NCBI RefSeq assembly: GCF_034190915.1
Contig: NW_026947496.1
Coordinates: forward strand, 28,366,001-28,430,000
Reading direction: 5' to 3'
DNA: 64,000 nucleotides
Source of the DNA: Cavia porcellus
Lineage: Eukaryota; Chordata; Mammalia; Rodentia; Caviidae
Position numbers and translations under genes: made by a program. The notes under the pieces are model-generated. The model was given only the letters and a program-made list of their open reading frames with translations, ran no database searches and was not told where the DNA came from. The number at the start of each line of letters is the position of its first letter. Position 1 is the first letter of the stretch. Below are positions 43,755 through 55,061 of the stretch, piece after piece.

Positions 43755-46700
43755 AGAAAGGGAAGGTGAGAGTGTTCCTGCTACTGAGAGTCTTTGCTGA
43801 TATTCAGATCAAGATGTGAGTGTGAAGAACTCTCTTGAATGGAAAGCAAGGATCTGTTGGAAAAGTTGAACAAGAGGATCCAATGATCTCTTCAGCCTGG
43901 CCTAATAAAAAGGTTTCTTCTAGTGTCAGACAGATTTTTTTTCAAAGATTCTCAAGAGTGTCTCTGTTGCTCTTACATGTTTTGAAAGAGAGGGTTGAAG
44001 AAAACAGAAAAGAGACGGGAATGTCTTTCTCCTAGGTTTCAGTGTGTGAGAAGACGTTTGCAAAGTTTCAATTCCCAGCCTGGCCCTTGCTCCTTATTAT
44101 TGATCTAGAATGCAGTCTTTGACGAGATGTTTAACAATGAACTTGTGAAATGCATGTGATCCCACTCAGCATCAGGGACTCATTGTTAAAACAAGCCATT
44201 TGTGCAAATTGAGACCCACTGTTGTAGAACAGGAAATTGAAGGTTGGGAACACAGGGACAGTAGGAGAACAGGGCTTCACTCTGTAGTTCAGTAAATACC
44301 AGTGGAATGCCCCTGACATGCCATGCTTTTATTGCTTCTAGGAGTGGAAAGAGAAATTAAAGAGAATCTGCAGCTTGACCTGACTACAGTCATCTTGATT
44401 GTAACCATCATTTTGCCTACCACATAACCTTAGAGTGTACTCCAAATCCTGTGGGACACACAGAGTCATTAAGATAGCTAGCTGAGTGTTTTGTGCTATG
44501 CTCAGGCTTTCTTAACTGATAATGACTTACTAGTTTTTGGAGGCTTATGCATGCCAAACATGGACATTCCCGCAAAGCCATACCCCCCCAGTTTTTTTTT
44601 TTTTTAAATTTTTTGAAAGCTCGAGTAAATTCTGGTTGGCTGTTGCCCTTGTTTGTCTAGCTTAGCCTAAAGCCCTTCCTCCTGCTTTAGGTGGGGCGTT
44701 TATCCTGTGTTGTTTTCCCGACATGCTTTTGTCTATAAAGCCTTAGTAAGTTTGTATTCTGTGCAATTCTGGATACATCTGCTGCTTTCTTTGGTCTGTC
44801 AGTACTGTGGGCAGCCGGCTTTCATACATTGGGCTTTCCTGAAACAAGACTGTAACTAAGTATTTCAGTATAGTATGCTGGAGATGGGCTGTGGAACTGT
44901 GCAGTTTCAGATTGGTACCTGGCCCAGCGTGGAGCTGGGAGGATGCTCCTGGGAAGGATTTGATGACTGAGTTGAGCCTTGAGTACTGAGAAATGGTAAA
45001 GGAATTTAAAACATGAGGTTTGGGACTGGATATAGGAGGGAAATTATGGTGAAGGGGCTAAGTCATGGAGGGCCTTGCTGATGGTTTTAGGGAGCTGGAG
45101 AAGATAGGAAAAAATGATCACTTTCCCCTTTTGACTGCTAGTTACTGTGTGGTAACTGAATGCCAGGGTGGTGGACTGGAGTTTGCAGACCAGGAAAGTT
45201 ACAACCAAGGTAGAAAAGTCCCTCTTGATCTTAAAAGACAGGAGAAGAGGGAATCTGACATGGGCAAGGCCACGATTTGTTGGTAGGTTGCTGCTTTGAT
45301 GAGACATTTTTCATAAGTGCTGTGTTTACTTTTTTTGAAGAATTGGTTTACATGCATTGTGATGGACTCAGTGAGATTGGTTGGCTGATTCTCTCATTTT
45401 GCTGACTTTCACTTACATGTACTTCAGGAAAAAGAATTTCTTTTAAATGGAAGGGAGAAGGAACTTACTGTACTGTAATTTTGATAAATTTTATAGAAGT
45501 GAGTCATGTTGATTAAGATAAATTGTACCGGAAGTTTGCCAGATTGTAATATCATTCTTATGGGAAATCCCTGTTCAGCAGAAGCAGCCTGCTTGTGGGG
45601 AGGAGGCAGGCAACTTGTCCTCCTGCCTAGGAGGAACCTGAGCATTAAAGCCTCAGCCTTTTATTCTGGGACTGACTAGTTAATGATAAGCCTCTTCCAG
45701 CCTCTTGCTTTGGTTTATTTTAATACAAAAGCTGCACAAATGTTCTTTGCTGTGCTGGGACCTCAAGAGTGAGCAGAGTAGCTCTTCGGGAAATTCAGGG
45801 GGAAGGACTGCTGCTGTATCAGATTCTAGAGGGCAGCAGCATGGAGGGGAGTCCCATGGGGGTCCCGGAGAGGTTTTGGGAGGACCACACTCGTGGCTTT
45901 TAGGAAACCCCAGTTGCCCCTTTACTACTTCAGCCCATAGCTGCCTTTTGACCCATGCAAATCCAAGTGTATGTTTCTCCTGTTTTACATACTCTTAACA
46001 GCTCCTCAAAGAGACCCTGCTAATGTGGACTGTGCAGCCCTGCAGGACCTGTAGCTCCTAGCAAAGTCAAACACAGCCCATCTGTTCTCAGACTTCTAGC
46101 ACTACTTGGCTGGACCCCGTTCCCCTACCCTCCTTGTACCTGGTGCCTTAAGTTTCAATGCTTACCCTTTGGCTTTTAGCAAACATCCATGTATATGAGA
46201 AAGAAGCCTAGTGTGAAGTACTGAGTCCAGTTTGCAATTCAGTTCTGTTTTTTATGCACCAGTGGATGTTTGTTGAATGATTAGCTTATCTTTGCTTTAG
46301 CATTTAGTTTGAGGGAAATAAAAGATGTCACATTAAAGCAAAAAACAAAACCTGTATGCTTTCTTCAGTTAAAATGATTTGGGTTGGCTTTTACTCTTGT
46401 CACCTGGAGCCTCAGAGATACAGATTTCAGTCACGATAGTGATAAAAACGCAGTGAGTGGTGAAACCAGCAGTCTGCTCTGGTGGTCCACCCAGCCTAGT
46501 GACCCTTTCCCTGCTTGTCTCTTTGTTATAAATATTTACTGAGTTGTTGCCAGAGGGGGATAAGGTGGCGATGGTGGTGAAAATGGAGGTGGGCGATGGC
46601 AGGGGGCACTGAGGGGCTGAGGTGTTGGGAGGCTGAGGAGTGGGCCGGGACCAGGGGAGAGCTGGGCAGGTTCCAGATGGGTTTCCAAGGTGGAATTGAA

Positions 46701-46940
46701 AGGGGTCACCAGAGCCCATGAGTGGAGAGTGAAGGAGAAGAGGACTCAGGATGGGGCCCTGACCGGCGATGTAGGGTGACATCACTGAGATGGAGTAAGG
46801 GAGTGGGGAGTGGGTATGGTACTGGGACATTTCAGCTTGAAATATGCATTCCACATCCAAGTGCAGATGCCATGTGTGTGCTGTGGAGCTCAGGATACAG
46901 GTTCTGACGCCACCCACATGGGAGTGTACCCCTGCACGTG
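43755..46940. other. Intron 2 stretch, largely unexplained
   Basis: About 3.2 kb without a young SINE. The 44930-45270 part (AGGGCCTTGCTGATGGTTTT, GGGAGCTGGAGAAGATAGG) resembles old dispersed mammalian repeats. The 208-codon minus frame at 46369-46995 is rich in Ser/Pro/Thr, has no recognised domain, and is treated as chance. Confidence 0.4.
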
Positions 46941-46943
46941 TAT

Positions 46944-46960
46944 ACACACACACACACAAT
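46944..46960 (+). repeat. (CA)n short microsatellite
   Basis: About eight CA dinucleotides. Confidence 0.85.
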
Positions 46961-47344
46961 TCTGAAAGGGAACCTGTCTTGATGACCATAAGCATGTGAT
47001 TCTAGTATAACTTTGGTTTCCGCAGCTACAGAGATCTCTAGTGCTGACCTATTTCCAGTCCACACCTGTCCACATGACCCAGGCTAGAGCCCTATGCTGG
47101 GGTCTTGGGAATACTGTTCTGCCCGCTAGGGATCATCCCTGGCTCTAGAGAGCAGAGGGACCCTGCCTTTGCTGTGTCAGAGCCCTGGGACTGTGGAGAG
47201 TGATACCCTCATCCAGGAAGGCAGTGGCTCAAAAATGTGGCAAGACCTTTTCCTTGCTGTTTGCTACAGGATAGCCCTAGGAATGGCGGGCTTTAAAGGG
47301 TTACAGAATAAAGCTTCATTTGGTCACTTTTTTCTTTCTTTCTC

Positions 47345-47520
47345 TTTTTGTGGTACTGGGGATTATACCCAGGGCTTTTGCACTGAGCTACATTCCCTTC
47401 ACCCCGCCCCCCTTTTTTTTGAGATAGTCTCTGAATAGCCCAGATTGGGCTCACATTTAGAATCCTCCTGCCTCAGCCTCCTTGAGTGCTTTGATTACAG
47501 ATGTGAACTACCATATTTTG
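47345..47520 (-). repeat. B4-like SINE (antisense)
   Basis: GGTACTGGGGATTATACCCA, CACTGAGCTACATTCCC, then TTTTGAGATAGTCTCTGAAT, CCTGCCTCAGCCTCCTTGAG. Confidence 0.85.
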
Positions 47521-47521
47521 T

Positions 47522-48445
47522 CTTAAACAAGTTTAAAGAAACATTTCTTCGCAGTTTCTCACAGGTGAATGTGCTTGCTGCGACTTCACGAGAGGATTAG
47601 TATATACAGTCTCCTGAGTTTATTTGAGGTGGAGGTTTTTGGTTTCCTTAGAAACCTGGGTGCGTGGGGTGAGGGCAGCTTGGGAGTCTGCAGTGGGGTA
47701 TCATGTTCTGGGCGACCACTCTTGCTGTCTGGAGAAATGAGGGAAGACATCATACTATGTTTCATACCTTCTTGAAGTTTTATAGATTATAAAGGAGATC
47801 CTGTCTTTTTAGCCTCCGCTCCTTCCAGCATTTGAGTGTTGTAGCAGACAGCTTCCCTACCTTGCCTCTAGTTTGGTCTCAGAAACTTGTTCAGCACCAC
47901 ACCAATGAGGAGTTACAGAGCTGGCCCTCAAATGGGTTTTCCCTGTATTTTCTCCCTGTGCTGGTGTTTAGTGAGCGCGTATGTGTATGTGCGTGTTCAG
48001 GACAACAAAGCAACAATTATTTCTTCAGAGGCTCTGCTGAAAAAAGGTAAGGAATATGTGAGAAATTTGTGGTGACATCTGGGCAGGTATGGACAGGAAA
48101 TGAGGATTCAGAGCCCAGCAGGGTTCAGAGGTGGCTAGCCTCTGGCTAAGGAAATCAGTGTGTAAGGAGAAAAATAACGACTGTGTAATGGCCCTGGGTC
48201 CCTGGGTTTAAATTCTTTGGATGTGGCTGGTATAGCGTTGGGTTGAGGAGTGATACTGGTGCTGAAGGTTAGAGAAATTTGCTAGGAAATTTTGCAACTC
48301 GTGGCAGTTATCTTGGCAGAGGCATCCATAGCAGTAGGGCTGGGGACAGAGGGTCCCAGATCTCCCTGCTCTGCAGAGATTCTAGAGAGTCTTAATTTCT
48401 CCTGCTCCTGTCAGTTCACTCACAGGTAGTGTTTGTTTAGATCAG
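47522..48445. other. Intron 2 stretch without recognisable features
   Basis: No named repeat or exon. Confidence 0.45.
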
Positions 48446-48449
48446 CAGA

Positions 48450-48560
48450 GTGAGCAGCTGACCTGTCTGCAATCCCAGCTACCCTGGAAGTTGAGGTAGA
48501 AGGAGCACTTGGGTCCGGGGCCTGAGTAACACAGTAAGATTGTCTCAAACAACAATAAAA
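48450..48560 (+). repeat. B1-type SINE fragment (sense)
   Basis: CTGTCTGCAATCCCAGCTAC, GAAGTTGAGGTAGAAGGAGC, then GTAAGATTGTCTCAAAC. Diverged. Confidence 0.6.
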
Positions 48561-48731
48561 AATCATGTTAAGTGTTATCTAGAGAGAATGCATGCAGTTG
48601 TGGGAACTTTCTGCCGCTCTTTTCATGTCTTGGTGATATGTGAGAAGGATACATTTGTTTCAGCTTTCTTCTGCCAACTGCTAATCATTAACACTTTCAT
48701 CAAACAGGGAACTTGCAGCTACTCACTTTAT

Positions 48732-48835
48732 TTATTTATTTGTCTTTTTCCTTTTCATCGGTACCAGGGATCGAACTCACGACTGCCTGCTTGCAAGGCA
48801 GGTGCTTATGCCGCTGAGCTAAATCCCCAGCCCCT
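48732..48835 (-). repeat. ID SINE (antisense), recent
   Basis: T-rich tail, GGTACCAGGGATCGAACTCA, CTTGCAAGGCAGGTGCTTAT, GAGCTAAATCCCCAGCCCC. Target duplication AGCTACTC(A/G)CTTTA at 48717-48730 and 48836-48849. Confidence 0.95.
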
Positions 48836-48849
48836 AGCTACTCGCTTTA

Positions 48850-50040
48850 AATAATCTCCAAATCCACATCTTTGACTTTTCTTCCCCACACTGTGCTGTC
48901 CCAGATCCTTGGGAACTCTTGATACACTTTGTTGTCAAAACCTTTTCACTTAGGTACTTGTGTTATTTCCTTAAAAATTTAATTCTTTTAATGAAATAGT
49001 CCATTGATTATTTATAGTCATTTGTTGAGTTGGTAGATATTTGGCTGCGATTTCTTAAGGAAAGAAAAATTTTAGCAGTAGGGTGAAGCTTTCCTTGTCT
49101 TTTTTTTGTGACTGAAGCCGAGCGGGGTCTGGTGTGTCTAGAGGGAAAACCAGGAGTGTGGGTCCCCAGAGATGGGTTTTAGGGCAGCGCTTGCGTCGGT
49201 CTACGCCAGGAAGGGAGAGCTTGAAAGGGTAACACAATCTGACATCACAGGTTGCCCAGACCTCTTCTGCCATTTAGTCTGCACCAGTCCTGTGAAGGAT
49301 GCATCTCTACACATGGGAAACCCAGTCCCAGGTAGGCTAAGGTGTCTGCCGGAAGTCATGCAAGTTAAAAGCTGTCTGGAGTTGAGCTTGGTCTCTTGGC
49401 TGTCTGCTCCTTTCTCTGTCTCCTGTGGCTCTGTGCTTTCTCTTTCAGTGAAGGGTAGGATGCTCAACTGATCTCTTTCCCCCTCCTTCCCTCCTTCCTT
49501 CCCTCTCTCTGTATCTGTGTATTTAAAGTTGCAGATTATGTTGTAGCTTGTGTTACTCAGGTTCTCTCTTTAGAGGGATAATTAATCTCTGAAAATCCTG
49601 AAAGTATGCAACTCTGCGGGTTTGACTTCTTTATGAGATAAAGAATGTAATGACACTGCAGGATGGAGTAAATTATGAACATGAAGTGAGACTTCTAAAA
49701 ATTCTGTATTCTGCAAAGTGACAGTAAGCAATTTCCATCTTGATGTTGTGTTTATTAAAAAGATGTATTTTCCGAGGATATGATTGTGCTATTATTTTTA
49801 ATCCCTGTGATTTTTATGAAGATGTGTCTGAATGTGCACATTTGTTCAAGATAAATGAATGAAGGAGGGAGATAGGATGAAGCATTGTCCTCCTCCTGAC
49901 CTGTCAAGAAACAATGGAAACTACAGGTTCTATTTTGCAAAACTAGTAACAAGCAAACACCAAGTACTGGGGCAACATTCTTGCATCAGAATTCACTGAG
50001 TACCAGATTCCATGAATTTCAAAGCAGTCGAGTACCAAGG
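48850..50040. other. Intron 2 stretch, mostly unexplained
   Basis: About 49240-49400 may hold a decayed inverted MIR (CATGGGAAACCCAGTCC...GGAAGTCATGCAAGTTAAA). The rest shows nothing I can name. Confidence 0.4.
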
Positions 50041-50044
50041 TATA

Positions 50045-50120
50045 ACTGTATCTCTAGGGTTGTTAGGATTAAATGAGTTCATGCATATATACATAGCCGT
50101 TCATGAAAGCCTGACCAAAC
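50045..50120 (+). repeat. MIR fragment
   Basis: GGTTGTTAGGATTAAATGAG followed by TTCATGCATATATACATAG matches the MIR 3' part. Confidence 0.65.
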
Positions 50121-50212
50121 ATCTTATTTATATTTTAATGTATCATTGTTAGTTTTTATTAAGCCTACAAACTAGTCTTATTTTGTGGTTGTCTTATTTA
50201 TTTTGCATTTTG

Positions 50213-50286
50213 AGTGCCAGGAATGAAACCCAGGGTCTCATGCATACTAAGCATGTACTCTACCACTAAGCTACACCTGGGCCCCT
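50213..50286 (-). repeat. ID SINE (antisense), older
   Basis: AGTGCCAGGAATGAAACCCA, CATACTAAGCATGTACTCTA, CCACTAAGCTACACCTGGGC. Confidence 0.75.
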
Positions 50287-50287
50287 T

Positions 50288-50650
50288 ATTCTGTTTTTAC
50301 AGCCTCAAGCCTTTCTGTAGCACATGGTTTGTGATCAACACTCGGTGGATGTGGCTGCGTGAATAGCTAATCATTGGCAGATAGATTTTTTTCTTATATT
50401 CTTAACTAAAACTATTAGTAAATGCTTTCCAAAGGATTGTTTTAGTCCTTTTTAAAAAAATTAACTATTACTGGAAATCTTTTGTACAATAAAGCAATCA
50501 TTCAGATTAAAGAAAAAGCAATCAGTAAACATAGATTTCTTCTTTTAGAGCTTGTTTTTTTTTTTTCCTATTTTACTCCAGGAAGGGATTTTTCAGTCAT
50601 TATTTTGCACAGACTATTTTAGAAGTAATGTATACACATAAGCTTTACAG
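50288..50650. other. Intron 2 stretch without recognisable features
   Basis: AT-rich, with no named repeat or exon. Confidence 0.45.
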
Positions 50651-50654
50651 TCTG

Positions 50655-50880
50655 GCCTCACGTGCTAGCATATACTTGTAATCTTGGCACTCTGGGAAGC
50701 TGAGGCAAGAGAATCATATATGTCTGAGCCTAGGCAACTTAGTGAGCCTCTACACTGAAACATTAAAAAACAAACAATAAACAAAAAGAAAAACCAAAAA
50801 CAAATAAAAACAAACCCAGAGTCTGGGCAAATAGCTCAGGTTCAATCCCCTGGGTTCAATCCCCAATACTGCTAAAGAAA
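50655..50880 (+). repeat. B4-like SINE (sense)
   Basis: CTCACGTGCTAGCATATACT, GGGAAGCTGAGGCAAGAGAA, an A/C-rich linker, then an ID part GTCTGGGCAAATAGCTCAGG and GGTTCAATCCCCAATACTGC. Confidence 0.75.
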
Positions 50881-50884
50881 CAAA

Positions 50885-51350
50885 AATAGACAAAATACTT
50901 TAATGTCTGTATCTTCCTCAGAGTCAGTAGCCATTTAGAATTTAATTTAAAATTACCTTTCTACTAAGAGATTTACAGTTCTGGCATAGGCACTTTTAAA
51001 AGACAGTCTTTAGGTTGAACAGCAATATATTGTGTTTAAATAAATTGCATGCTCACTCTAATGCCACATCTGATAATAGAGGTGGTGGAGGTGGTGATGT
51101 TGGATTCTTAAGGGAAGTAATTTGTTTTAGTAGTGTGAATCATTTATTTATGCATTAGAAATGTATTTCTTATTTCACATATCTCTACTTCTAGTTAATA
51201 AATGTTTTACAGCAAGTCATCCGTTTCTCTGTTCAGAAATTCAAATGTTGCTGGTTTAGTTTCCAGAGTTTGGTCCCCTACATTTCCCAAGTACCATTTA
51301 AGACACACTTAATATTTATGAGCTGTTAGAGTTAATTTCTTTTCTCCCTT
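50885..51350. other. Intron 2 stretch without recognisable features
   Basis: AT-rich, with no named repeat or exon. Confidence 0.45.
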
Positions 51351-51361
51351 CAATGCCTGGC

Positions 51362-51570
51362 TGTACTGGGTATTGAATCCAGGCCCTTGGGCTTCAAGTG
51401 CTGCAGGTGTGTAGTACTGAGCCACATCTCAAGCCTTTTCTTTTTTCCTTTTCCTTTTTTTTTTTTTTCCCCCTTTTGAGATAACGAGGCTAGCCAGCTT
51501 GGCCTCAAACTTGTTATCCTCCTGCCTCAGCCTCTGGGATTACAGGCTTTCTCCACCATACTCATAGCTT
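51362..51570 (-). repeat. B4-like SINE (antisense)
   Basis: ACTGGGTATTGAATCCAGGC (ID part), a T/C-rich linker, then CTTTTGAGATAACGAGGCTA, CTTGGCCTCAAACTTGTTAT and TCCTGCCTCAGCCTCTGGGA. Confidence 0.8.
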
Positions 51571-51664
51571 TATTTATGTAGTTTTGTTTCTTTATTTGTA
51601 TTGAGTACTGGGGCACTTTTCTTCTGACCTTGATGATCTCATCTCTATAGAACATAAGGGTGTT

Positions 51665-52015
51665 GGAAGGAAAATGAGACCCAGGCCAGCTCTCAGAAAT
51701 GCCGTGTCAAGTTTATTGTCTTGGTGCACAATGGTGCAAGCAGCCTGTGTCCTCCGAGAGGCCCTGCGCACAGGGCGGTGTTGACATTGGAACTGTGTGG
51801 CATTGTTCGCTGAAAGATGCTCCAGACAGCACAAGTGTGAGGGGTGATTGTGGGTTGGAGCCTCCTCAAGTGCAGGGAACGTGGCCAGCCAGGAGTGGAG
51901 CTGCTTGGTGAAGGATTCTGTTGTTAACACATGAAATAAAGTACTAGATAGTGCTCTCCTGACAAAGGAGAGCACTGCTCTTCAGCCAGAGTGGACACAA
52001 CATGGTAGAGTTTTC
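51665..52015 (-). repeat. Unclassified LTR-like block (antisense)
   Basis: On the minus strand it carries a CAATAAA-type polyadenylation signal (about 51712-51718 on +) followed by a short segment ending in CA. This resembles the R-U5 end of a solo LTR. It has a GC-richer texture than its flanks, and a perfect 11-bp-stem hairpin at 51950-51976. The family, ends and target duplication are not established. Confidence 0.3.
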
Positions 52016-52119
52016 AGAGACTTTTATGTAGTGACAAATATTTTGGGGCAGTAAATTAAGGTATTAGCATGTGAAGAGTACTGTATAAAGGCTGATAGAA
52101 AAGAGGGTGAATGTTTACG

Positions 52120-52905
52120 TTAAAAATTTATTAAACAAAAGTTGCCAATGTTTGACCTCAAAACATCCCCTTTAAGATGATCATTCCATCAGTCTTTCCA
52201 CTTTTTATCCTCTTTTTGCAGTATTGGAGATTGAACACAGGGCTTTCACACTGCGCTACAGCTCTACCTCTTTTGATTTAATTAATTAATTAATTAATTA
52301 ATTAATTTTTGAACTGAGAAACCAACTCAGGGCCTTGTGCTTGCCAGGGTGGAACTGCACCCCTGAGCTGTACCCTTGGGTCCTCGTTTTATTTTTTGTT
52401 TTGAGACAGAGTCTTGCTCAGTTACTACATGGTTCATGCTGGGTTTGAACTTGTGATCATCCTGCTTGCACTTTCCAGAGTGTTGGAATTACAGGCATGT
52501 ACCATCATGCCTGGCCTTTCTGGTTACTTTCTGAAGCGGTTCTAGAAATCCTCTCTCGTGCATATCTCTACAAGGTGTGAATGCCATGCAGTGGAAAGGC
52601 AGCTCATAAAAACAGTACAGTGTGTCTCCGTCCACCCTGCTCGCCGGCTTTGGCTCTGTGTGACTTCTGGCTTTTCCCCAAAGTAAAAATGATGACAGAA
52701 AATAAATGTTTTGAATGGATTCAGGATATTGAGGCAGCCCTGACAGCACAACCAAAGGACCTGCATGAAAGAGGACTTCCCAGAGCTGCTTCAGAAAATC
52801 ACAAGAAAGATGGGGTAAGTGTGTTTGAAGCGAGAGAGAGGATTTTGAGGGAGATGAATGACAGAGTGTGTTTTACTGTAATACTTTGTTACTTAAGACA
52901 CGCCC
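52120..52905 (+). repeat. Mariner-derived foldback element, copy A (interrupted by a B4-like SINE)
   Basis: The core (52595-52740) translates in + frame to mariner transposase sequence with CDFWLFPKVK, which includes the third catalytic Asp position, and WIQDIEAALTAQ. The C-terminal coding segment follows at 52740-52905. An inverted copy of that C-terminal segment forms a left arm at 52523-52575 (TTACTTTCTGAAGCGGTTCT on +), and continues beyond the SINE at about 52123-52205. The element is broken, not a working gene: no N-terminal domain or first two catalytic residues are present. Confidence 0.7.
52210..52518 (-). repeat. B4-like SINE (antisense) inserted in the foldback arm, with (ATTA)n
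   Basis: Inverted ID-like pieces at 52218-52265 and 52315-52380 flank an (ATTA)8 run (52277-52310). An inverted B1 part (TTTTGAGACAGAGTCTTGCT to CATGCCTGGCC) ends near 52516. The flanking arm sequences CTTTCCACTTT and TGGTTACTTT look like a decayed target duplication. Confidence 0.75.
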
Positions 52906-52959
52906 TGTTATTTTGTGGTCATACTTGGTGTGTTATAGCTGTAAATACTCGGTAGTGTT

Positions 52960-53770
52960 TAATGCGTCAGAAAAGGCGTGCTCGTTCCCGGGCGCTGTCC
53001 ACTGTGGCTTTTACCCCTGTCCACCATCCCTAATTTCCATTTATTAGATGGCAACAGGTAAGGTTATTCCACAGCTTGTCCTGGCTGGCTGTCAAATTTT
53101 TGTTAGTTCTATTAAAACACAGCAGAGCTTGCCCTTTTCTACTTTTATCAGGAGAATCTCCACTATGGCAATAGTTTTGCCATTATGTCATTACCTGTGA
53201 GCAAATATAAATGGCTGCACTTATTTTATAGGACCGGCTTGGAGCATTTCATTCTTCTGAAATTCTCTAGCACTGTTCCATTAGGAGGGCCATTGATTGG
53301 GTTTCAGTAGCTATTGTGATGAATGAGTTCTATTGCTGAAAGGATTTCACTCTTAAATGTTGCTTTTTTGGGTTGTGCTGTTTTCTTTGTTCTTTGATTC
53401 TAGCCCCTGGGCAGAATCTTTGCTAGCTTTTAGTGGAGTATGAGACTGGCATTGAGTTCCTCCCTTTTCTCCTCTTCCTTGATTGAGGTCTTCTTTCTCC
53501 AGCAGAGGCTGCCTCTTCCCTTCCTGGGCCTCCTTGGATTGCTGCCTGGAATCTGTCCATCTTTTTAGCATCCCTCCCTGCAGGGTGTATTTGAGTCAAT
53601 AGGTATTTCAGGTATTCACTTCTTTGCATTGTGACCTTGGGGACATTTGTGGGATTTATGGCCCTGGTGTCCAGTACTGAGTAAAAGCACTAGTTCTCAG
53701 CATGGCCAGCTCTGCCATGGGCCAGAAAGGGAGTGCGACCAGGGCAAAAAATGCCAACCATGTACAGCAC
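52960..53770. other. Intron 2 stretch without recognisable features
   Basis: No named repeat or exon. Confidence 0.45.
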
Positions 53771-53774
53771 ATGG

Positions 53775-53870
53775 ATTTCCAGTTTGGGGTTTGAATCTTC
53801 CCTCTGCTCTGTGCCACCTTGGGGAGTTACCCTTGTAAAACCTTAAACTGTCTGTGCCATAGTGGCCAGT
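53775..53870 (+). repeat. MIR fragment
   Basis: GGGGTTTGAATCTTCCCTCT, GTGCCACCTTGGGGAGTTAC and AAACTGTCTGTGCC match MIR. Confidence 0.7.
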
Positions 53871-53889
53871 GTAAAGATTGATGATCTAA

Positions 53890-54278
53890 TGGAGTGGCAT
53901 GTTCCAGAATCTCAGCTACTTGGGCTGCTGAGGCAAGAAGATTACGACTTTTTTTTTTACCAGGACCAGCCTTGGTAGCTTGGTAACATACATACATATA
54001 TACATTTATGTATTTATGGAGACGGGGATCTCATATGCAGTTTAGACTGAACTTGAACTCACTATGTAGCCAAGGCTGGCCTCTACCTCACAGCAATCCT
54101 ACCTCAGCCTCCTGAATGTTGGGATTACAGGCATGTGCCACCATGCCTACCATGCCTTGGTAATTTAGAGAGACACTATTTCAGAATAAGATTTTTAAAA
54201 AAAGGGTGTGGGTGTAGCTCAGTGGCAGAGCACTTGCCTAGTATGTGTGATGTCCTGAGTTCAACCCCCAGTTTTGGG
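53890..54278 (+). repeat. B4-like SINE (sense) split by an inverted B1
   Basis: The B1 head (GGAGTGGCATGTTCCAGAAT, TGCTGAGGCAAGAAGATTAC) at 53890-53985 is interrupted by a CATA simple repeat and an inverted B1 with internal duplication (54015-54155). The B1 tail and ID part (GGTGTGGGTGTAGCTCAGTG, GAGTTCAACCCCCAG) resume at about 54160-54278. Confidence 0.75.
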
Positions 54279-54279
54279 G

Positions 54280-55060
54280 CGGGGGATGATTATTATAGTA
54301 CAATGCCCTCTTAGGATGGTCCTTTGTGGTACATGCTCAGTAAGTAGCAGAGATGTAGTAATTTTATTAAAATAGATTGGCTGGTGATGCTTCTTCCCTA
54401 GTTGCTAAGACCCCCAAGTCCTGTCCGTTTGGCTTGTGTTGCTGAACTTAAAGAAACTCAATTTCATTATCCGTGTGGCTCCTTGCTATGTTTCCTACCT
54501 TAAAAATACATTGCTTATGTTTTTAACATGTGTTCTTCACCCTTACCATGGTCGGAAACTGTTTCCTGAGTTAAAATGCAGTGGAAATTTAATTGAGCGG
54601 CTCGGCAGCCTGCTTAGGTGTATCATTCAATTTCTAGCCATGCAATAAAGAACAGAGGGTGTCTCTGCACTTCTAAAGTCAATTCCCATGAAAATCTTTT
54701 GTGCTTAATCTCTTTTGAAACAATTGCTATTTTTCGAACAAGTGTTTATGTCATGACATTTTAAGTGCAGAATATTTATTACCTGACAACCTTGAACTTG
54801 TAGGATTTTCTAAAGGCTGGAAACCATCCTACTCAAGTGTATTGTTTTTGGCTGGTGGCCAAGAATATTGGCTCATTTATTAGAGTATGAAAAAGAGACC
54901 AAAGACCAGGATTTCTTTCCCTAGTAGGTCTGTTGTGTGGGTTTGTGGCACAACTTAAGATGCAACTCCAAACCTTGGCTGTCTGTGAAAGGTGTGCTGC
55001 TGGCCTGGTCACACGGGACAGGGGACTGATTGGGTCAGCAGAAGATAGCTAGTGCTGATT
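54280..55060. other. Intron 2 stretch without recognisable features
   Basis: No named repeat or exon. Confidence 0.45.
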
Positions 55061-55061
55061 T

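Noticed and set aside
46369..46995. 208-codon minus-strand frame
   Set aside because: No known domain, Ser/Pro/Thr/His-rich, runs through a CA microsatellite. No supporting signals.
52581..52955. Possible domesticated mariner transposase gene
   Set aside because: Only the C-terminal third is present in frame. The N-terminal DNA-binding domain and first two catalytic residues are missing, and the sequence is part of a rearranged foldback repeat.
53353..53629. Glu/Lys/Gln-rich minus-strand frames resembling a coiled coil
   Set aside because: Two overlapping frames of the same purine-rich strand with no splice signals or homologues recognised; composition artefact.
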